From: a virus | Virus record (IMG/VR): IMGVR_UViG_3300020385_000033 | Location: 1 to 33,340 of that record | DNA length: 33,340 nt | Direction: 5' to 3' (one strand) | In this document: positions 1 to 10,564 of the stretch, one piece after another | Layout: each line of letters opens with the position of its first letter | How positions within the stretch are numbered: position 1 is the first letter of the stretch | The notes under the pieces: model-generated | Told to the model about the DNA's origin: nothing | Databases searched by the model: none | The model's input: only the letters and a program-made list of their open reading frames with translations | Translations under genes and position numbers: made by a program

Positions 1-3000
1 CACAATCTTCAGGTAAATCAGTTCCTGGAACAGTTGCATTAGCAACTCTTGCCGGAATACCTGAAATCTTCGTTGGCGATAAAGGTGAAGGTGGCGGTGC
101 GGTTACACAAGGAATATTAAATGCTGTACTCGGTGATAATGCAGGTGATAAATATAGAGAAGCAAGAGATGCTTATGGACCAACAGAACTTACAAGATAT
201 ATACAAGAAAAAAATAAAGGTAATCCTATAAACCTAGGTACTGGGTTGATGCCTAACTCTGTAAATTTAAAAGAAACACAAGAATATTTAAATGCAATTC
301 GTGCAGGAGCTACTCAACAAGTAGCTTATAACAAAGCTAAATCTGTTTATGGTAAAGATATTACAAATGCTTTTGACCAAGCAGAAGATAGATTTAAATA
401 TACAACAGGTCGTGGAGAGAAAATAAATATATCTCCTGGAAGATTGATTGCATCTACAGTAACTAATCCAGGAAGTACAGGATACAGTGTTATATCAGGA
501 GTTATTGATGGTGTCTTTCGTGTAGCTGCTGACCCTATGAACCTAGCTTTAATGTATGGTTCAGGTGTTAAGACAGCTATGAGAGGTTTATTAAATGCAA
601 ATCAACAAGCAGCTAAGTCAACTGCAAAAGGTTTAAAGAATATAAATTTTTGGAAAGGATTTTTACCAGGTAAAACAGGTAAAGAAAACAGAGCTTTGTA
701 TTATGGAAAATCTGTTGATGATGTTAAAAATTCTCAATGGGGTAAAGATTTTGGAAAAGCAATAGCAGATTTACAAGGAGATGAAGGATTAGCTTTTTTA
801 CGAGATATAAAAGAATTTGATAGATTACCTGTATCAGTATTACAAGTACTTACAGAAGTTGATGACCCATTGCATGTGTGGACAATATTAGATACAGTTG
901 CTAAAGGTGGAAGACTAACAGACCAAAACTATGATGACATCTTTAATGTCATAAAAGAATATGTACCTGATGGAAGAAAAATAGAATTAGATAGAGTTAG
1001 AGAACTAACTAAACAAAATAGAAATGTAGGGTTAGACGCACTGCCTTATAAACCTACTGCTTATGGTGAGTTCTTTAATTTTATGAATAAAGTTATTACT
1101 GGTAAAGCAACTGATGTTGCACCATTTAGAAAACTAGCAAAATTAGGAGCAGAAAAAACCCAAGTATCTAATTTTCAAACAAGAGGTTTACTAGGATTAG
1201 GCCAACAAGTAAGAATGTCTTTACCTAAACATATGCAGAGAGCATTTCAATTAAGACCTGAAGCTGTAGTTATGTGGTCACAATTAGATGAGAGTGTAAA
1301 AAATCTAGACAACATGATGAAGCTAGCATTTGTTGACCCTAAAACTAGAGGTAACCTTATGCGTCAAGCACTAGGTTCAGCATCACAATCACAATTAGAC
1401 GAGATTGTGAATGCAACAAATCTTGAAATTGCAACTAGCCTTATAAAACAGAACCCTAATCTAAAGTTTGATATTGAGGAGATAGTAAAACAGCAAGCAA
1501 ACTTTAACGCACAGATGGAAGAGCTAAGAAGTTTTTTTAGTGGTACAGCAGGTTCACTAGCATTTAATGGCACAAAAATTAAAAAAAGATATAAGACTTT
1601 AATTAAAGATGTAAAAGAATATTATGAGCGAGTTGGTATAAAAGATATCGATGATGGACAGTTAGAACGATATATCTTTGAAGCAGTTCCTACAATGCAT
1701 TTGATGTCACAAGCATCAGGTACTTTTTCACTACTCATGGACCCACAAGATATTGTTCGTGCCTCTAAAGCACACCAACAACTTCTTGGACCGGAAGAAA
1801 GTTTAGTAAGAGCATTGGGGAAAAACGCAGGTTTTGTAAAAGATAAAGATTGGGTTAAACAATTTAAAATTCCTAGAAGAGCTACAGCTGAAGCAATGTC
1901 ATTAAAACCACAAGGAGACATAGATTATGCTTTTAATTATATACAAAACAATTTCTTAAAACCATTATGGATGATGAGGTTAGCTTTGTTACTTCGTGTA
2001 GTTCCTGAAGAAGCATTAAGAACTGCTTATGGCGGAAAAGTCAATCCATTTACAAGTTTCTTTAAAAGATTATCTTTGACCTCCAATAAATATTACGAAT
2101 TCTTTGATGTTGAGAGAGCTGATGAAGTAGCAAGAATACATGATAATCTTGGTGAGCTTGTTATGACAGTGCAAATGAAAGCTGACGATGTAGAGTTTAT
2201 GAAGAATGTTATTGATGTAGATGATGTATCAACCTTAAATGCATTTGATTACAAACAAGCACAAAAACTAATGAAGCATTATGCTCTTGAAACTAACTAT
2301 AAAGGTGAAGTTAGTGAGTATATGGTAAATGCAGCTGTAAATAATTTTGATATCAGACAAATTAAGTTTGCAGAACTAACTGAAAAAGCATTTGAAACTA
2401 AAACTAAAACAATAAAAGCAACCTCACAAGGTGCTATAAAAGGATACGATAAAGAAGTATACAATTCAATGGGTGAAGCACTAATCGAAAGTGGTGGTTT
2501 TACAACATCATTAGATGAAAGACAATTTATTGATTTAGGCTATAGAGGACCTGCTGAAGGAGATGTATTCGTATCTGCATATAAAGATAAAGAAATGGTT
2601 CTTGGTAATCTTGGAACTATAGAAGCAGAAGCTGCCAAAGTAAATCTTACTCCTGCAGCATACTTAGACACACAAATAGATAATCTATTTTTTGATGATG
2701 ACACAGTTGGTTTATTAGCTAAAGATAAACATGCAGTAGGTGTTTATACAGATAAAGATGGAAACATAATGATAGATGTCTCTATTGGATTAAGTGGAGA
2801 CAATTCAATGAGTAATGCTGTAATGATGGGTGTTAATGCATTTCAGGAAAGTATTTATGTGGCAAACAAACAAGCAGCTATAGACCAGGGATTTGAAAAA
2901 CTATTAGCTACTGGAGATAACGAAGGTCTTATCTTTTTGCATAGAGTACAAGAAGGTAAAGGTGCAGCATCAATTAATTACGATAGTGTTATTAACAAAC

Positions 3001-5897
3001 CTGTACTTGAAGCACTGTTCCCACATAACTTTGATGCATTGAAAGTAACTGTTGATGAAGTCAAAGGTGCAGCAAGAGGAACTCCAGGAGGAAACCTTTT
3101 TAACAATACACCTGAATACTTATCTTCTCTTGGTGAACAATCTGTTACAAATGCATTTAAAACAGGTCGTAAAGATTTAATAGAAAATATGTTTATTCAA
3201 GTAGATAAATATACACCTACCGGCAAAATAAACCCAAGATACTGGGAAGCATTATGGACAGAAGTAGAGATATTAGCGACAGACCCTATTGCTGTAAGAA
3301 TTGCAGACCTTGGATTAGATGAAACATTTGCATACCTAAGAGGAGATGGAAAAGAACTGCTACAAGATTTAGTTGCTAGGAGTTTTAACGATGGAGATAA
3401 AACTTATTTAAAAAGTGATAGAGCCTTAAAAGAATATTTAGAAAGTGTTCAGTATAGAATTGCAAGACTTGTAGGTGCAGAACACAAAATTATAAATCCA
3501 CAAACTGGTGTCGAGTTATCAGCAGAAGCAGCAAGACAAATAGATTTTAAAAGTGGATATAAAATATTTCCTAAGTTTGTAAGCGACTTATCTTCAGTCA
3601 ACAACTCACAGATATTAGAAATGATTTCTAATGGTGGAGTTTATAAAAGAAAAGACTGGGTTAAGTGGAAGCAACATAACCAATTACTCAAAGGTAATTC
3701 AGCAAGACTTGGTGGTAAAAGTATTAAAGGTAAAGCTAATGAAGCATTTTATAGAGAACTAATAGAAGTATTAACTCCTGAAGTAGATAGAGCCGGACTA
3801 GGCCCACAATCATTGCCCGCTAAGTTTGATGGCACACAAAGAATAAGTGAAAGCGGAACTATGATTGCAGGTGATGACTTAGTTGCAGCAGGATTTTTTG
3901 ATGACGCTAATTATTCAGGTGATAAACTATCAGTATTACAAAAGTTAGTAGATACAGGTTATGATGTATTGTTAGCTAAACCATCTAATCGTTTAAACAG
4001 AGACCCATTGTTTAGGTATTCTTTTTATGAAGAAGCTATAGAGTTAATGGCCTATATGGACGATGCTACTAGAGCAGAGTTTCTTAAAGGTGCAGAAGCA
4101 TGGGTAGATGGAAATAAATTATGGGATAACTTAATTGAAGCTGCGAAACAACCTGCTGTCGAAAATACAGTTACTTCATTAGAACAAGCAGAAAATATAT
4201 TAAAAGCAAAAGCTATGGAAACAGTAAAGACATTATTGTATTCAACTAATAATAGACATGTTGCTTCTGATTTGTTTAACAAGTACATACCATTCCCGGA
4301 AATATGGGCAGAGGTATTTCAATCATGGGGTAAATTAATTACAGAAAATCCACAGAAGTTTAATAAGACAAGAATAGCTATAGACAATGGTGAGACTGCA
4401 AAACCTTGGGATAGTGAAAATGGTTTCTTAGAAGAAGACCCAAGAACTGGCAAGATGATGTTTAACTATGTTGACGCATTAAACATATTGACATTCGGTA
4501 TTGGTGGTAGAGCATTAAAAGCTGTAGCACAACAAGCAGCATTTGGTGAAAACATGGAAGAAGATGGTGTAAGACTTGCTATACCTGGATACGCTAGTGG
4601 TCTTAACTTAATTGCACAAAATGGTTTTGCTCCTGGATTTGGCCCTCTTGTCACAATACCTGCAAACTATATTGTAGAGAGATTACCTGTACCTAAAGTT
4701 ATGCAAGATTTCTTTTTAGGTTCTTTCGGTAGAGGTAACCCTCTTGACCAAATGCCTGCTTGGTTAAAGAAGTTTTGGACAAATGAAGATACATACAGTG
4801 TCGAAAGACAACAGGCATTCGGTACAGCTGTTATGGATACTTACAGTGCTTTTGTTTTAGCAGGTAAAGTAGACCAAACTAGCCAAGTAAGTATTGATAA
4901 GTACATGGACAAATCATTTAAAAAAGCTAAAAGTTTGTTTATTTTTAGAGGAACTACACAGTTCTCATTGCCAACTGGTATACAACCAAGAGTAGAAGTA
5001 GAAGATAAAGAAGGAACTTGGTGGGCAACACAAGCACTAAAAGCAAAATACGATGAAATGTTATTGAAAAATGGATATGACTATATGCAAACCGATATAG
5101 ACTTTGAAGAAAAGTTTGGTATCAATCCAATTCCATTAACACAATCTAAGAGTGAGACTATGGGCAAAAAACCTATAAAAGAACATTCTTACTTTTGGTG
5201 GAATGAAGGAGATAGAAAAGATTTATTAGAACCAGGTGCATTACCAAATACTGGTATTTATATACAACCGGATACAGTAGAAGATGAATTATATTATCCT
5301 GCGTTTTACGACATACAAACTAGGAATTTAAGCCCTAGAGAGTATCCGCAGTTTATGCAACAGTCACAAGCTATCTTTGAGTTAGAGAAAAAGAAAAAAG
5401 AAATTAGAGAGACTGAACCTCAGCGTAACTGGGATGATGCTTACAAAGAAGCTAAAGAGAAAATTCAAGAGGAATATGACATAGTTAATATTTATAACTT
5501 TGTTGGCAAACAACAGCGAGCAACTGTTGAAACTGTTATGGGTGAGTTAGCTAACTGGAAAGATTATCCACTTGCAAAGAATTCCCCGGAATATCCTTTT
5601 GTAGTACAATATCTACAAGAGCGAGATAATGTTATAGATGTTTTAATAAACAATGGTAGATATAGTTATACTAACATTAAAGGAGAAAAGTTATCTGTAA
5701 GGATATCAGGTTCTACTAGAACAAGTAAAAAACTTTATGGTGATAGTGATGATTACCTTAAAGCACAAGAGCTAATGAGGTTTATTTGGGCAGACATAAT
5801 AGCTAAGTCTGATGGAACAAACTTTGCTAAACTTGCTAATGAAGTATTGTTTTATGAGATTAGCCCAGTGAACCCTAGAAATGTGAAGGACAATTAA
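1..5897 (+). CDS. Giant virion-type protein, 5' end cut by window edge
   Basis: The reading frame is open from the first complete codon at position 3, so the gene begins before the window. Internal TTG/ATG codons at 246 and 249 lack a convincing ribosome binding site. At least 1965 residues are present and I recognise no enzyme domain. The first ~100 residues contain Gly/Ala-rich hydrophobic stretches. The body is mainly helical and charged. The C-terminal ~450 residues are rich in Trp, Tyr and Pro, ending near VLFYEISPVNPRNVKDN. It starts a run of overlapping large genes that leads to the scaffold and capsid genes, and its TAA overlaps the next ATG. Size and position fit an internal or DNA-ejection protein of a short-tailed phage. 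That is inference; a large structural protein of another kind is possible. Confidence 0.8.
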   Translation, partial: QSSGKSVPGTVALATLAGIPEIFVGDKGEGGGAVTQGILNAVLGDNAGDKYREARDAYGPTELTRYIQEKNKGNPINLGTGLMPNSVNLKETQEYLNAIRAGATQQVAYNKAKSVYGKDITNAFDQAEDRFKYTTGRGEKINISPGRLIASTVTNPGSTGYSVISGVIDGVFRVAADPMNLALMYGSGVKTAMRGLLNANQQAAKSTAKGLKNINFWKGFLPGKTGKENRALYYGKSVDDVKNSQWGKDFGKAIADLQGDEGLAFLRDIKEFDRLPVSVLQVLTEVDDPLHVWTILDTVAKGGRLTDQNYDDIFNVIKEYVPDGRKIELDRVRELTKQNRNVGLDALPYKPTAYGEFFNFMNKVITGKATDVAPFRKLAKLGAEKTQVSNFQTRGLLGLGQQVRMSLPKHMQRAFQLRPEAVVMWSQLDESVKNLDNMMKLAFVDPKTRGNLMRQALGSASQSQLDEIVNATNLEIATSLIKQNPNLKFDIEEIVKQQANFNAQMEELRSFFSGTAGSLAFNGTKIKKRYKTLIKDVKEYYERVGIKDIDDGQLERYIFEAVPTMHLMSQASGTFSLLMDPQDIVRASKAHQQLLGPEESLVRALGKNAGFVKDKDWVKQFKIPRRATAEAMSLKPQGDIDYAFNYIQNNFLKPLWMMRLALLLRVVPEEALRTAYGGKVNPFTSFFKRLSLTSNKYYEFFDVERADEVARIHDNLGELVMTVQMKADDVEFMKNVIDVDDVSTLNAFDYKQAQKLMKHYALETNYKGEVSEYMVNAAVNNFDIRQIKFAELTEKAFETKTKTIKATSQGAIKGYDKEVYNSMGEALIESGGFTTSLDERQFIDLGYRGPAEGDVFVSAYKDKEMVLGNLGTIEAEAAKVNLTPAAYLDTQIDNLFFDDDTVGLLAKDKHAVGVYTDKDGNIMIDVSIGLSGDNSMSNAVMMGVNAFQESIYVANKQAAIDQGFEKLLATGDNEGLIFLHRVQEGKGAASINYDSVINKPVLEALFPHNFDALKVTVDEVKGAARGTPGGNLFNNTPEYLSSLGEQSVTNAFKTGRKDLIENMFIQVDKYTPTGKINPRYWEALWTEVEILATDPIAVRIADLGLDETFAYLRGDGKELLQDLVARSFNDGDKTYLKSDRALKEYLESVQYRIARLVGAEHKIINPQTGVELSAEAARQIDFKSGYKIFPKFVSDLSSVNNSQILEMISNGGVYKRKDWVKWKQHNQLLKGNSARLGGKSIKGKANEAFYRELIEVLTPEVDRAGLGPQSLPAKFDGTQRISESGTMIAGDDLVAAGFFDDANYSGDKLSVLQKLVDTGYDVLLAKPSNRLNRDPLFRYSFYEEAIELMAYMDDATRAEFLKGAEAWVDGNKLWDNLIEAAKQPAVENTVTSLEQAENILKAKAMETVKTLLYSTNNRHVASDLFNKYIPFPEIWAEVFQSWGKLITENPQKFNKTRIAIDNGETAKPWDSENGFLEEDPRTGKMMFNYVDALNILTFGIGGRALKAVAQQAAFGENMEEDGVRLAIPGYASGLNLIAQNGFAPGFGPLVTIPANYIVERLPVPKVMQDFFLGSFGRGNPLDQMPAWLKKFWTNEDTYSVERQQAFGTAVMDTYSAFVLAGKVDQTSQVSIDKYMDKSFKKAKSLFIFRGTTQFSLPTGIQPRVEVEDKEGTWWATQALKAKYDEMLLKNGYDYMQTDIDFEEKFGINPIPLTQSKSETMGKKPIKEHSYFWWNEGDRKDLLEPGALPNTGIYIQPDTVEDELYYPAFYDIQTRNLSPREYPQFMQQSQAIFELEKKKKEIRETEPQRNWDDAYKEAKEKIQEEYDIVNIYNFVGKQQRATVETVMGELANWKDYPLAKNSPEYPFVVQYLQERDNVIDVLINNGRYSYTNIKGEKLSVRISGSTRTSKKLYGDSDDYLKAQELMRFIWADIIAKSDGTNFAKLANEVLFYEISPVNPRNVKDN

Positions 5898-7357
5898 TGG
5901 ACCCGGAAGAACAAGAAGAACAAAGTATATTAGACCTTGAAAATGAAGGTGGCGTTGAGGTTGTAGAGATATCCGACAGAGGTGTTGGTCAAATGACTAT
6001 ACCTGAAATTATTGATGACTACATGCAACAAGCTGTATACAAAATAGCCGAGACTAAAGTAGGAGAAAGACTTGGAAGCATAGACACTAAAACTACTTCA
6101 TACAATCTTAATCAGTTGTTCCAGGATGAAAACCTAAGAAAATTTTTTACCGATGAAACTATAACTTTATACAACAAAGTATCAAGTGAGGCGGATGTAA
6201 ATTCTTTAACTGCATTGTTATCATCAGCAGATAAAGACATAAGAAGTAATCCTAGTGTTGTAGATAGGCCTACTCCAGGTAAAGCTGCAGGTTCTACTAC
6301 TTACTCATTCAATAGTAAAGTAAAATCAAATGCCTACAATGTTGATGAAATAGTTGATAGTGTAAACAGAACGCTTGAAAGCAGTGATTATAATGCTACT
6401 AGAGAAGCAGAGAAAAAAGCACAAGAGAGTTTAGATGTAGGAGATTACATTGGTGATGAGTATGGTACATACAGAAGCTCTCACCCTTATTGGGGTTACA
6501 AGACAGACAGAAGTGGAGACATACCTTCTACAGACCCATCAAAAGTTGATGTCGATGGCAACCCTGAAATGGTTCCCGCACCATTTGCTAAAGGTTCCGA
6601 GTATAGGAACTTTATAGATATGTCACCCCACGAGATATTCCAATTACAAAAAAGAATGGTTTTAGGGGGAATGGATGCACCTACTACAGCAGAGTATGGT
6701 CAATGGTCAGAAAGAGAAGCTAAGTTTATGTCTGCAGTATTTATTAGAGCTACAGATACAGGAAACTGGGAAGAAGATTTAGCTAATCAAGTTCCACTTT
6801 ATGAAACAACATTAAGTGAACTAGAAGATATTTATACAGAAACATCAGAGTTTGCAGACTTGTATCAAAAAGGTTTATTCTTAGAGCAACAAGCTAAAGC
6901 AAACCCTGGACAGATAAAAGATATATTAGACCAAGTATCTGAGATACTAGGTATTAACTTTACTGATAACGATTATCTTGAATTTGCTAATGAAGTAAAT
7001 AAAGGATTAGCAACATCTGCTTTATCTCAAAAAGAATATGAAGACAGTCTTATAACAGATAGGGATATAATACTAGGAACTAATGTAGGAGACTTTAACG
7101 CAACTCCACAAGGTAAATTTCCTTTATACTTACCAGGTAGTTCTTTACCATTAGTAGTTCCAGGCTATGATATTCTAAGACAAGAAAAAGGTGAGATACC
7201 TGAACCTTTAAATTCATTAGATGTTATTACAGAAAATTTAAAAGCTAGGTCTGACATACAAAGAGAGATGTCATCAGTTGAAGCATTAGATGCAATCAAG
7301 TATTCAACAAATTTATTTGAAGCATCAATGGGTCAAATAGAATTAGGAAATGGATAA
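5897..7357 (+). CDS. Unknown virion-associated protein, 486 aa
   Basis: The start overlaps the stop of the giant gene (TAATG), implying translational coupling. The protein is acidic at its N-terminus (MDPEEQEEQSILDLENEGG), has no signal peptide or membrane segment, and is predicted by eye to be helical with Asn/Asp-rich loops. A Tyr/Ser/Gly-rich patch (around residues 190-215) is followed by a helical C-terminal half. I do not recognise a family. It lies in the co-oriented block before the capsid genes, so a structural or ejection-complex role is likely but unproven. Confidence 0.75.
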   Translation: MDPEEQEEQSILDLENEGGVEVVEISDRGVGQMTIPEIIDDYMQQAVYKIAETKVGERLGSIDTKTTSYNLNQLFQDENLRKFFTDETITLYNKVSSEADVNSLTALLSSADKDIRSNPSVVDRPTPGKAAGSTTYSFNSKVKSNAYNVDEIVDSVNRTLESSDYNATREAEKKAQESLDVGDYIGDEYGTYRSSHPYWGYKTDRSGDIPSTDPSKVDVDGNPEMVPAPFAKGSEYRNFIDMSPHEIFQLQKRMVLGGMDAPTTAEYGQWSEREAKFMSAVFIRATDTGNWEEDLANQVPLYETTLSELEDIYTETSEFADLYQKGLFLEQQAKANPGQIKDILDQVSEILGINFTDNDYLEFANEVNKGLATSALSQKEYEDSLITDRDIILGTNVGDFNATPQGKFPLYLPGSSLPLVVPGYDILRQEKGEIPEPLNSLDVITENLKARSDIQREMSSVEALDAIKYSTNLFEASMGQIELGNG

Positions 7358-8451
7358 TGGAAGAAGATAATAATAATCAAGATGTATTCGGAGAACTAGA
7401 TTGGTATAGAGGTAAGACCATAGAAGAAATGCGTAGTGACTTAATTTTATTAGCACAAGGTAAGTATTTTGATAATAACCAAGACTATGCAGCTTTTACT
7501 GATAATCCATATAATAAAGGACCTAAATTAGATGGTAATAAAAATGTATCTATTATTAGTGGTTTTGATTTAAATGACCAAGCACCCGAAGGACCTGGAC
7601 CTGAAGAGTATGCAACTATGGATGATGAACAAATAGTATCTTCATACATAACTAGCATTAAAAAGTTTCCACCAATAGTTGAAATTAAAGACCAGGAAGC
7701 ATTTGCTGACGCAATTTTACCTGCATTAGATAACATGAACAATGTTGCAGAATATTTTACAACAGGTGAAGGAACCAAAGATAGCCCAATGGGAAGCAAA
7801 ATTAATTATGGCAATGGGATGCTTATAGCTACAGAGATGCAGACAGGTGCAATATTAGATTATGTTGATGAAGGTTTTAAAAATACAGGAGAGTTTTATG
7901 CTTGGTATTTGAATGACCTTGCAAATCTACAAGTAGTATTGCAACCAGGCCAAACACAAGCAGAAGACTTTAGTGTTGTAGATGAAGGTTTTTATGACGA
8001 TAAAGTAGATGCTCCTAATACTAGATTTGAACAAAGGCCGGAAACACAGGCTGATGACAGCGTGTTTAAACAAGATGATAAAAGCCTTGTAGATAAAGGT
8101 AATCAGTTCTTTTCTGATTTACCAGTAGGCCCTATAACACAAAAGATAAGAGATGGCATACCTGTATTTGAAGATGCATTGTATGACAGTACAGTTGCAC
8201 CTGCTAAAAGATACTTTGAATATTTGAAGATGATTACAGAAGTAGGACAAAGTACTGTAAAAAATATAGGCGGAGGTTTAGCTGAAACTGGTAAGTTAAT
8301 TGCAGATACTCCAGGAGCAGTTGTAGATAAAGTACAAGAAGGTGTTGCAAATCTAAAAGAAACTGCAGAGAAAACACCATCTTTAATAGAAGTAATGCAA
8401 ATGCTTAGAGATAAACCTGATACATTAGAAGGTATCCCTGAAAATGAGTAA
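7357..8451 (+). CDS. Unknown virion-associated protein, 364 aa
   Basis: Another TAATG overlap joins it to the upstream gene. The N-terminal ~250 residues are strongly acidic and Asn/Asp-rich. The last ~100 residues change character to a basic/amphipathic helical stretch with repeated Gly and Thr-Val-Lys turns (for example KNIGGGLAETGKLIADTPG), reminiscent of membrane-interacting helices in ejection proteins. No catalytic motif is visible. Function is unknown; the context says virion component. Confidence 0.75.
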   Translation: MEEDNNNQDVFGELDWYRGKTIEEMRSDLILLAQGKYFDNNQDYAAFTDNPYNKGPKLDGNKNVSIISGFDLNDQAPEGPGPEEYATMDDEQIVSSYITSIKKFPPIVEIKDQEAFADAILPALDNMNNVAEYFTTGEGTKDSPMGSKINYGNGMLIATEMQTGAILDYVDEGFKNTGEFYAWYLNDLANLQVVLQPGQTQAEDFSVVDEGFYDDKVDAPNTRFEQRPETQADDSVFKQDDKSLVDKGNQFFSDLPVGPITQKIRDGIPVFEDALYDSTVAPAKRYFEYLKMITEVGQSTVKNIGGGLAETGKLIADTPGAVVDKVQEGVANLKETAEKTPSLIEVMQMLRDKPDTLEGIPENE

Positions 8452-8530
8452 ATCTAAATACGAAATATTTCTTGAAAAAACAAATAAACAATGGGCAGAG
8501 GAAAAAGCTAAGAGACAGAAAGCAAAATAA
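8444..8530 (+). CDS. Very small charged protein, 28 aa
   Basis: A 28-codon frame starts at an ATG inside the end of the 364-aa gene (8-base overlap) and stops 3 bases before the next ATG. The product, MSKSKYEIFLEKTNKQWAEE then a Lys/Arg-rich tail, is a single charged helix with one Trp. An AGAAGG stretch lies upstream of the start. Its fit in the only gap of an otherwise gapless gene block suggests it is translated. Such short phage peptides are often assembly factors, but no function can be assigned. Confidence 0.5.
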   Translation: MSKSKYEIFLEKTNKQWAEEKAKRQKAK

Positions 8531-8533
8531 TCT

Positions 8534-10564
8534 ATGGCAGAATATGGCAATAGAGAACTTGGAATTGTTCAAGACGCTTTACAAGAAATATATGAAGAGC
8601 TGAGTGGAGACGCATCAGTTTTTAGAGAAAATCTATTAAAAAACCTTATGCAAGGTACAGACACCGGCACAATGACAATTCATTATAATGCTATAGAAGA
8701 TGCTTACCAATCTTTACAACAAAACTTTGGTAACTTGAATTTACAGACCATGGTTAATTATGCATTCGCAAATCTAGAAGTATTGGAAGAGATGGAACAG
8801 CTAGACAAGATGACCAACCCCGACCAAATGTGGACTGGATACTATGAAACAACAGAAGCAATAGAAGAAATAGCACAAGCATTAAATGAAGGTTTTGATT
8901 TTGAATTGGACACAAATCAAAGTGAATACGAGTTATTAAGAGAGATGCTCGAACAACTAGAAGGTAGCAATATAAAAGTTCAAGATGTTCCTCTGTCATT
9001 AGATTTACAAATGCGAGTTCTTGATGATATGAAATATTTTGAACTTGGTTCACTTCAGTCAGCTTTTCATTCAACAGAAGTTATGCGACCTTTTACTGTA
9101 CAACTTATAGAAATATACAATCAAATAGAAGATTTACCGGAAGACTTAGTCTCTAATTTGTATGATGAAATAGCAAACAATTTAGGTCTTAAAGAAGGGC
9201 CTAATGATTATTTAAGAGCATACGACAATCCAAATAACAGCGAAGCTAAAGCTGTTAAGAATGTTATTAAATATTTTTTTGAGCAACTAGGAAGACAGCA
9301 AACCGGGTACATGGATTTTAGTTCTGTAGATAATATGATGTTAGATGGTGGGGTAAGCTATAGTCACATTGATAGTGCAGATAGTGTAGCTTCTTTTATA
9401 GGAGAACTTATGAGAGATAATATACAAATTTTTCTGCCTAATTCAAACGAACCTGTAGAGCTACTTAATAGTATCAGACCATTTGAAAGTGTAAGGGAAC
9501 CATGGCCTCGACAAATAAGTGCAGGTTATATTAATGAATACAATAATATTATTGGAACAACTATTATTAAAAACCCTATACCTGGAAACTATACAACGAT
9601 AGCTTTTAGCGAGATGAATAACTTACTTACTGGGGAACCTTTAACTGTTGGAGAGATAGCAAGAGAATTAGGCCTTCCTGAAAGATTACATACTATAGAT
9701 TTACCATCCACACCTACAAATGTAGTAGATGATGCACCGCTAACAAGCAATCATTTCGGTGTTCCTGAAAGTGAATTTGATAAACCTATACCTATAGTAG
9801 AAGGAGATTTTGTACAAGCTACAACTCTTGAAGTTAAGGGTGGATTACACGCAAGACCTACTGGAAAATTAGGAAAAATTGCAAATAACAGCCCAGTAGA
9901 TTTATTTTTAAAAACACCCAAGGGGTTTAAACCATTTAGTGTAGTGAGTTTATGGACACGAGGAGGTGATGCCAATGTAATTGAAGTATTTATTAAAGAA
10001 GGAGATGATGCAGATGAAGTTGTTAATTATCTTAAAAAAAATGAAGGTGTCTTATTTGATGCGGATGGTTTTTTTACAGGAACAGAGGCTGAAACAAGTT
10101 TTAAAGTAAAAGACACAACCCCAAATTCAGTAGATTTAGATGCAGTAATATCTCAGTCAGATGGTGTAGATAATCTAAACAAATCTAAAGAGATTATGCG
10201 AAAGAACCCTGGCATGTTTAGAAAAGTATTTAATGTATTAGAGAAGTTAGACATAGGCGACCAGGTAATAACTAAAGCAGTGGCTAAAGGTTTACCTGCA
10301 ATAGGCCTAGGAGCAATGGCACCAGGAGTAGCAATAGCTTATGCAGCTTATGAGACAACAATATTACTTACAGATGCAGCACAAGCATACAATAAGATGC
10401 AGACAACTGATGAAGGTTTTTGGGAGAACTTTGGTGAGCTGTCTGATAAGTATTCAATAGCTTACAAAATAAGTAAACCTGTGTATGATATAATACTAGA
10501 TAGCTTAAATGACGATTTAACAAAGGAAAAGGATGAAGAAATTAATTTTTCTTTTAATAGATAA
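8534..10564 (+). CDS. Virion-type protein with embedded HPr-like domain, 676 aa
   Basis: Residues 1-425 are helical and acidic with no recognised family. Residues ~428-507 match the PTS phosphocarrier HPr. The active-site loop is GLHARP with His439. About 30 residues later comes FSVVSLWTRGG, which fits the Ser46 region of HPr (Ser469, against 31 residues in the family), followed by the typical VFIKEGDDADEVVNYLKK strand-helix end. In cellular HPr the His carries phosphate from enzyme I, and the Ser is a regulatory phosphorylation site in Gram-positives. Residues ~585-625 contain a hydrophobic Ala/Gly-rich segment that could insert in a membrane. The gene sits among the pre-capsid genes, its TAATG overlapping the next gene. 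An HPr domain inside a large phage structural-type protein is unexpected. Whether it accepts phosphate is unknown. Confidence 0.8.
   Translation: MAEYGNRELGIVQDALQEIYEELSGDASVFRENLLKNLMQGTDTGTMTIHYNAIEDAYQSLQQNFGNLNLQTMVNYAFANLEVLEEMEQLDKMTNPDQMWTGYYETTEAIEEIAQALNEGFDFELDTNQSEYELLREMLEQLEGSNIKVQDVPLSLDLQMRVLDDMKYFELGSLQSAFHSTEVMRPFTVQLIEIYNQIEDLPEDLVSNLYDEIANNLGLKEGPNDYLRAYDNPNNSEAKAVKNVIKYFFEQLGRQQTGYMDFSSVDNMMLDGGVSYSHIDSADSVASFIGELMRDNIQIFLPNSNEPVELLNSIRPFESVREPWPRQISAGYINEYNNIIGTTIIKNPIPGNYTTIAFSEMNNLLTGEPLTVGEIARELGLPERLHTIDLPSTPTNVVDDAPLTSNHFGVPESEFDKPIPIVEGDFVQATTLEVKGGLHARPTGKLGKIANNSPVDLFLKTPKGFKPFSVVSLWTRGGDANVIEVFIKEGDDADEVVNYLKKNEGVLFDADGFFTGTEAETSFKVKDTTPNSVDLDAVISQSDGVDNLNKSKEIMRKNPGMFRKVFNVLEKLDIGDQVITKAVAKGLPAIGLGAMAPGVAIAYAAYETTILLTDAAQAYNKMQTTDEGFWENFGELSDKYSIAYKISKPVYDIILDSLNDDLTKEKDEEINFSFNR

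Noticed and set aside
246-251. A TTG or ATG start for the giant gene at 246-249
   Set aside because: The frame is open to the window edge with normal phage-like codons, and no good ribosome binding site precedes these codons.
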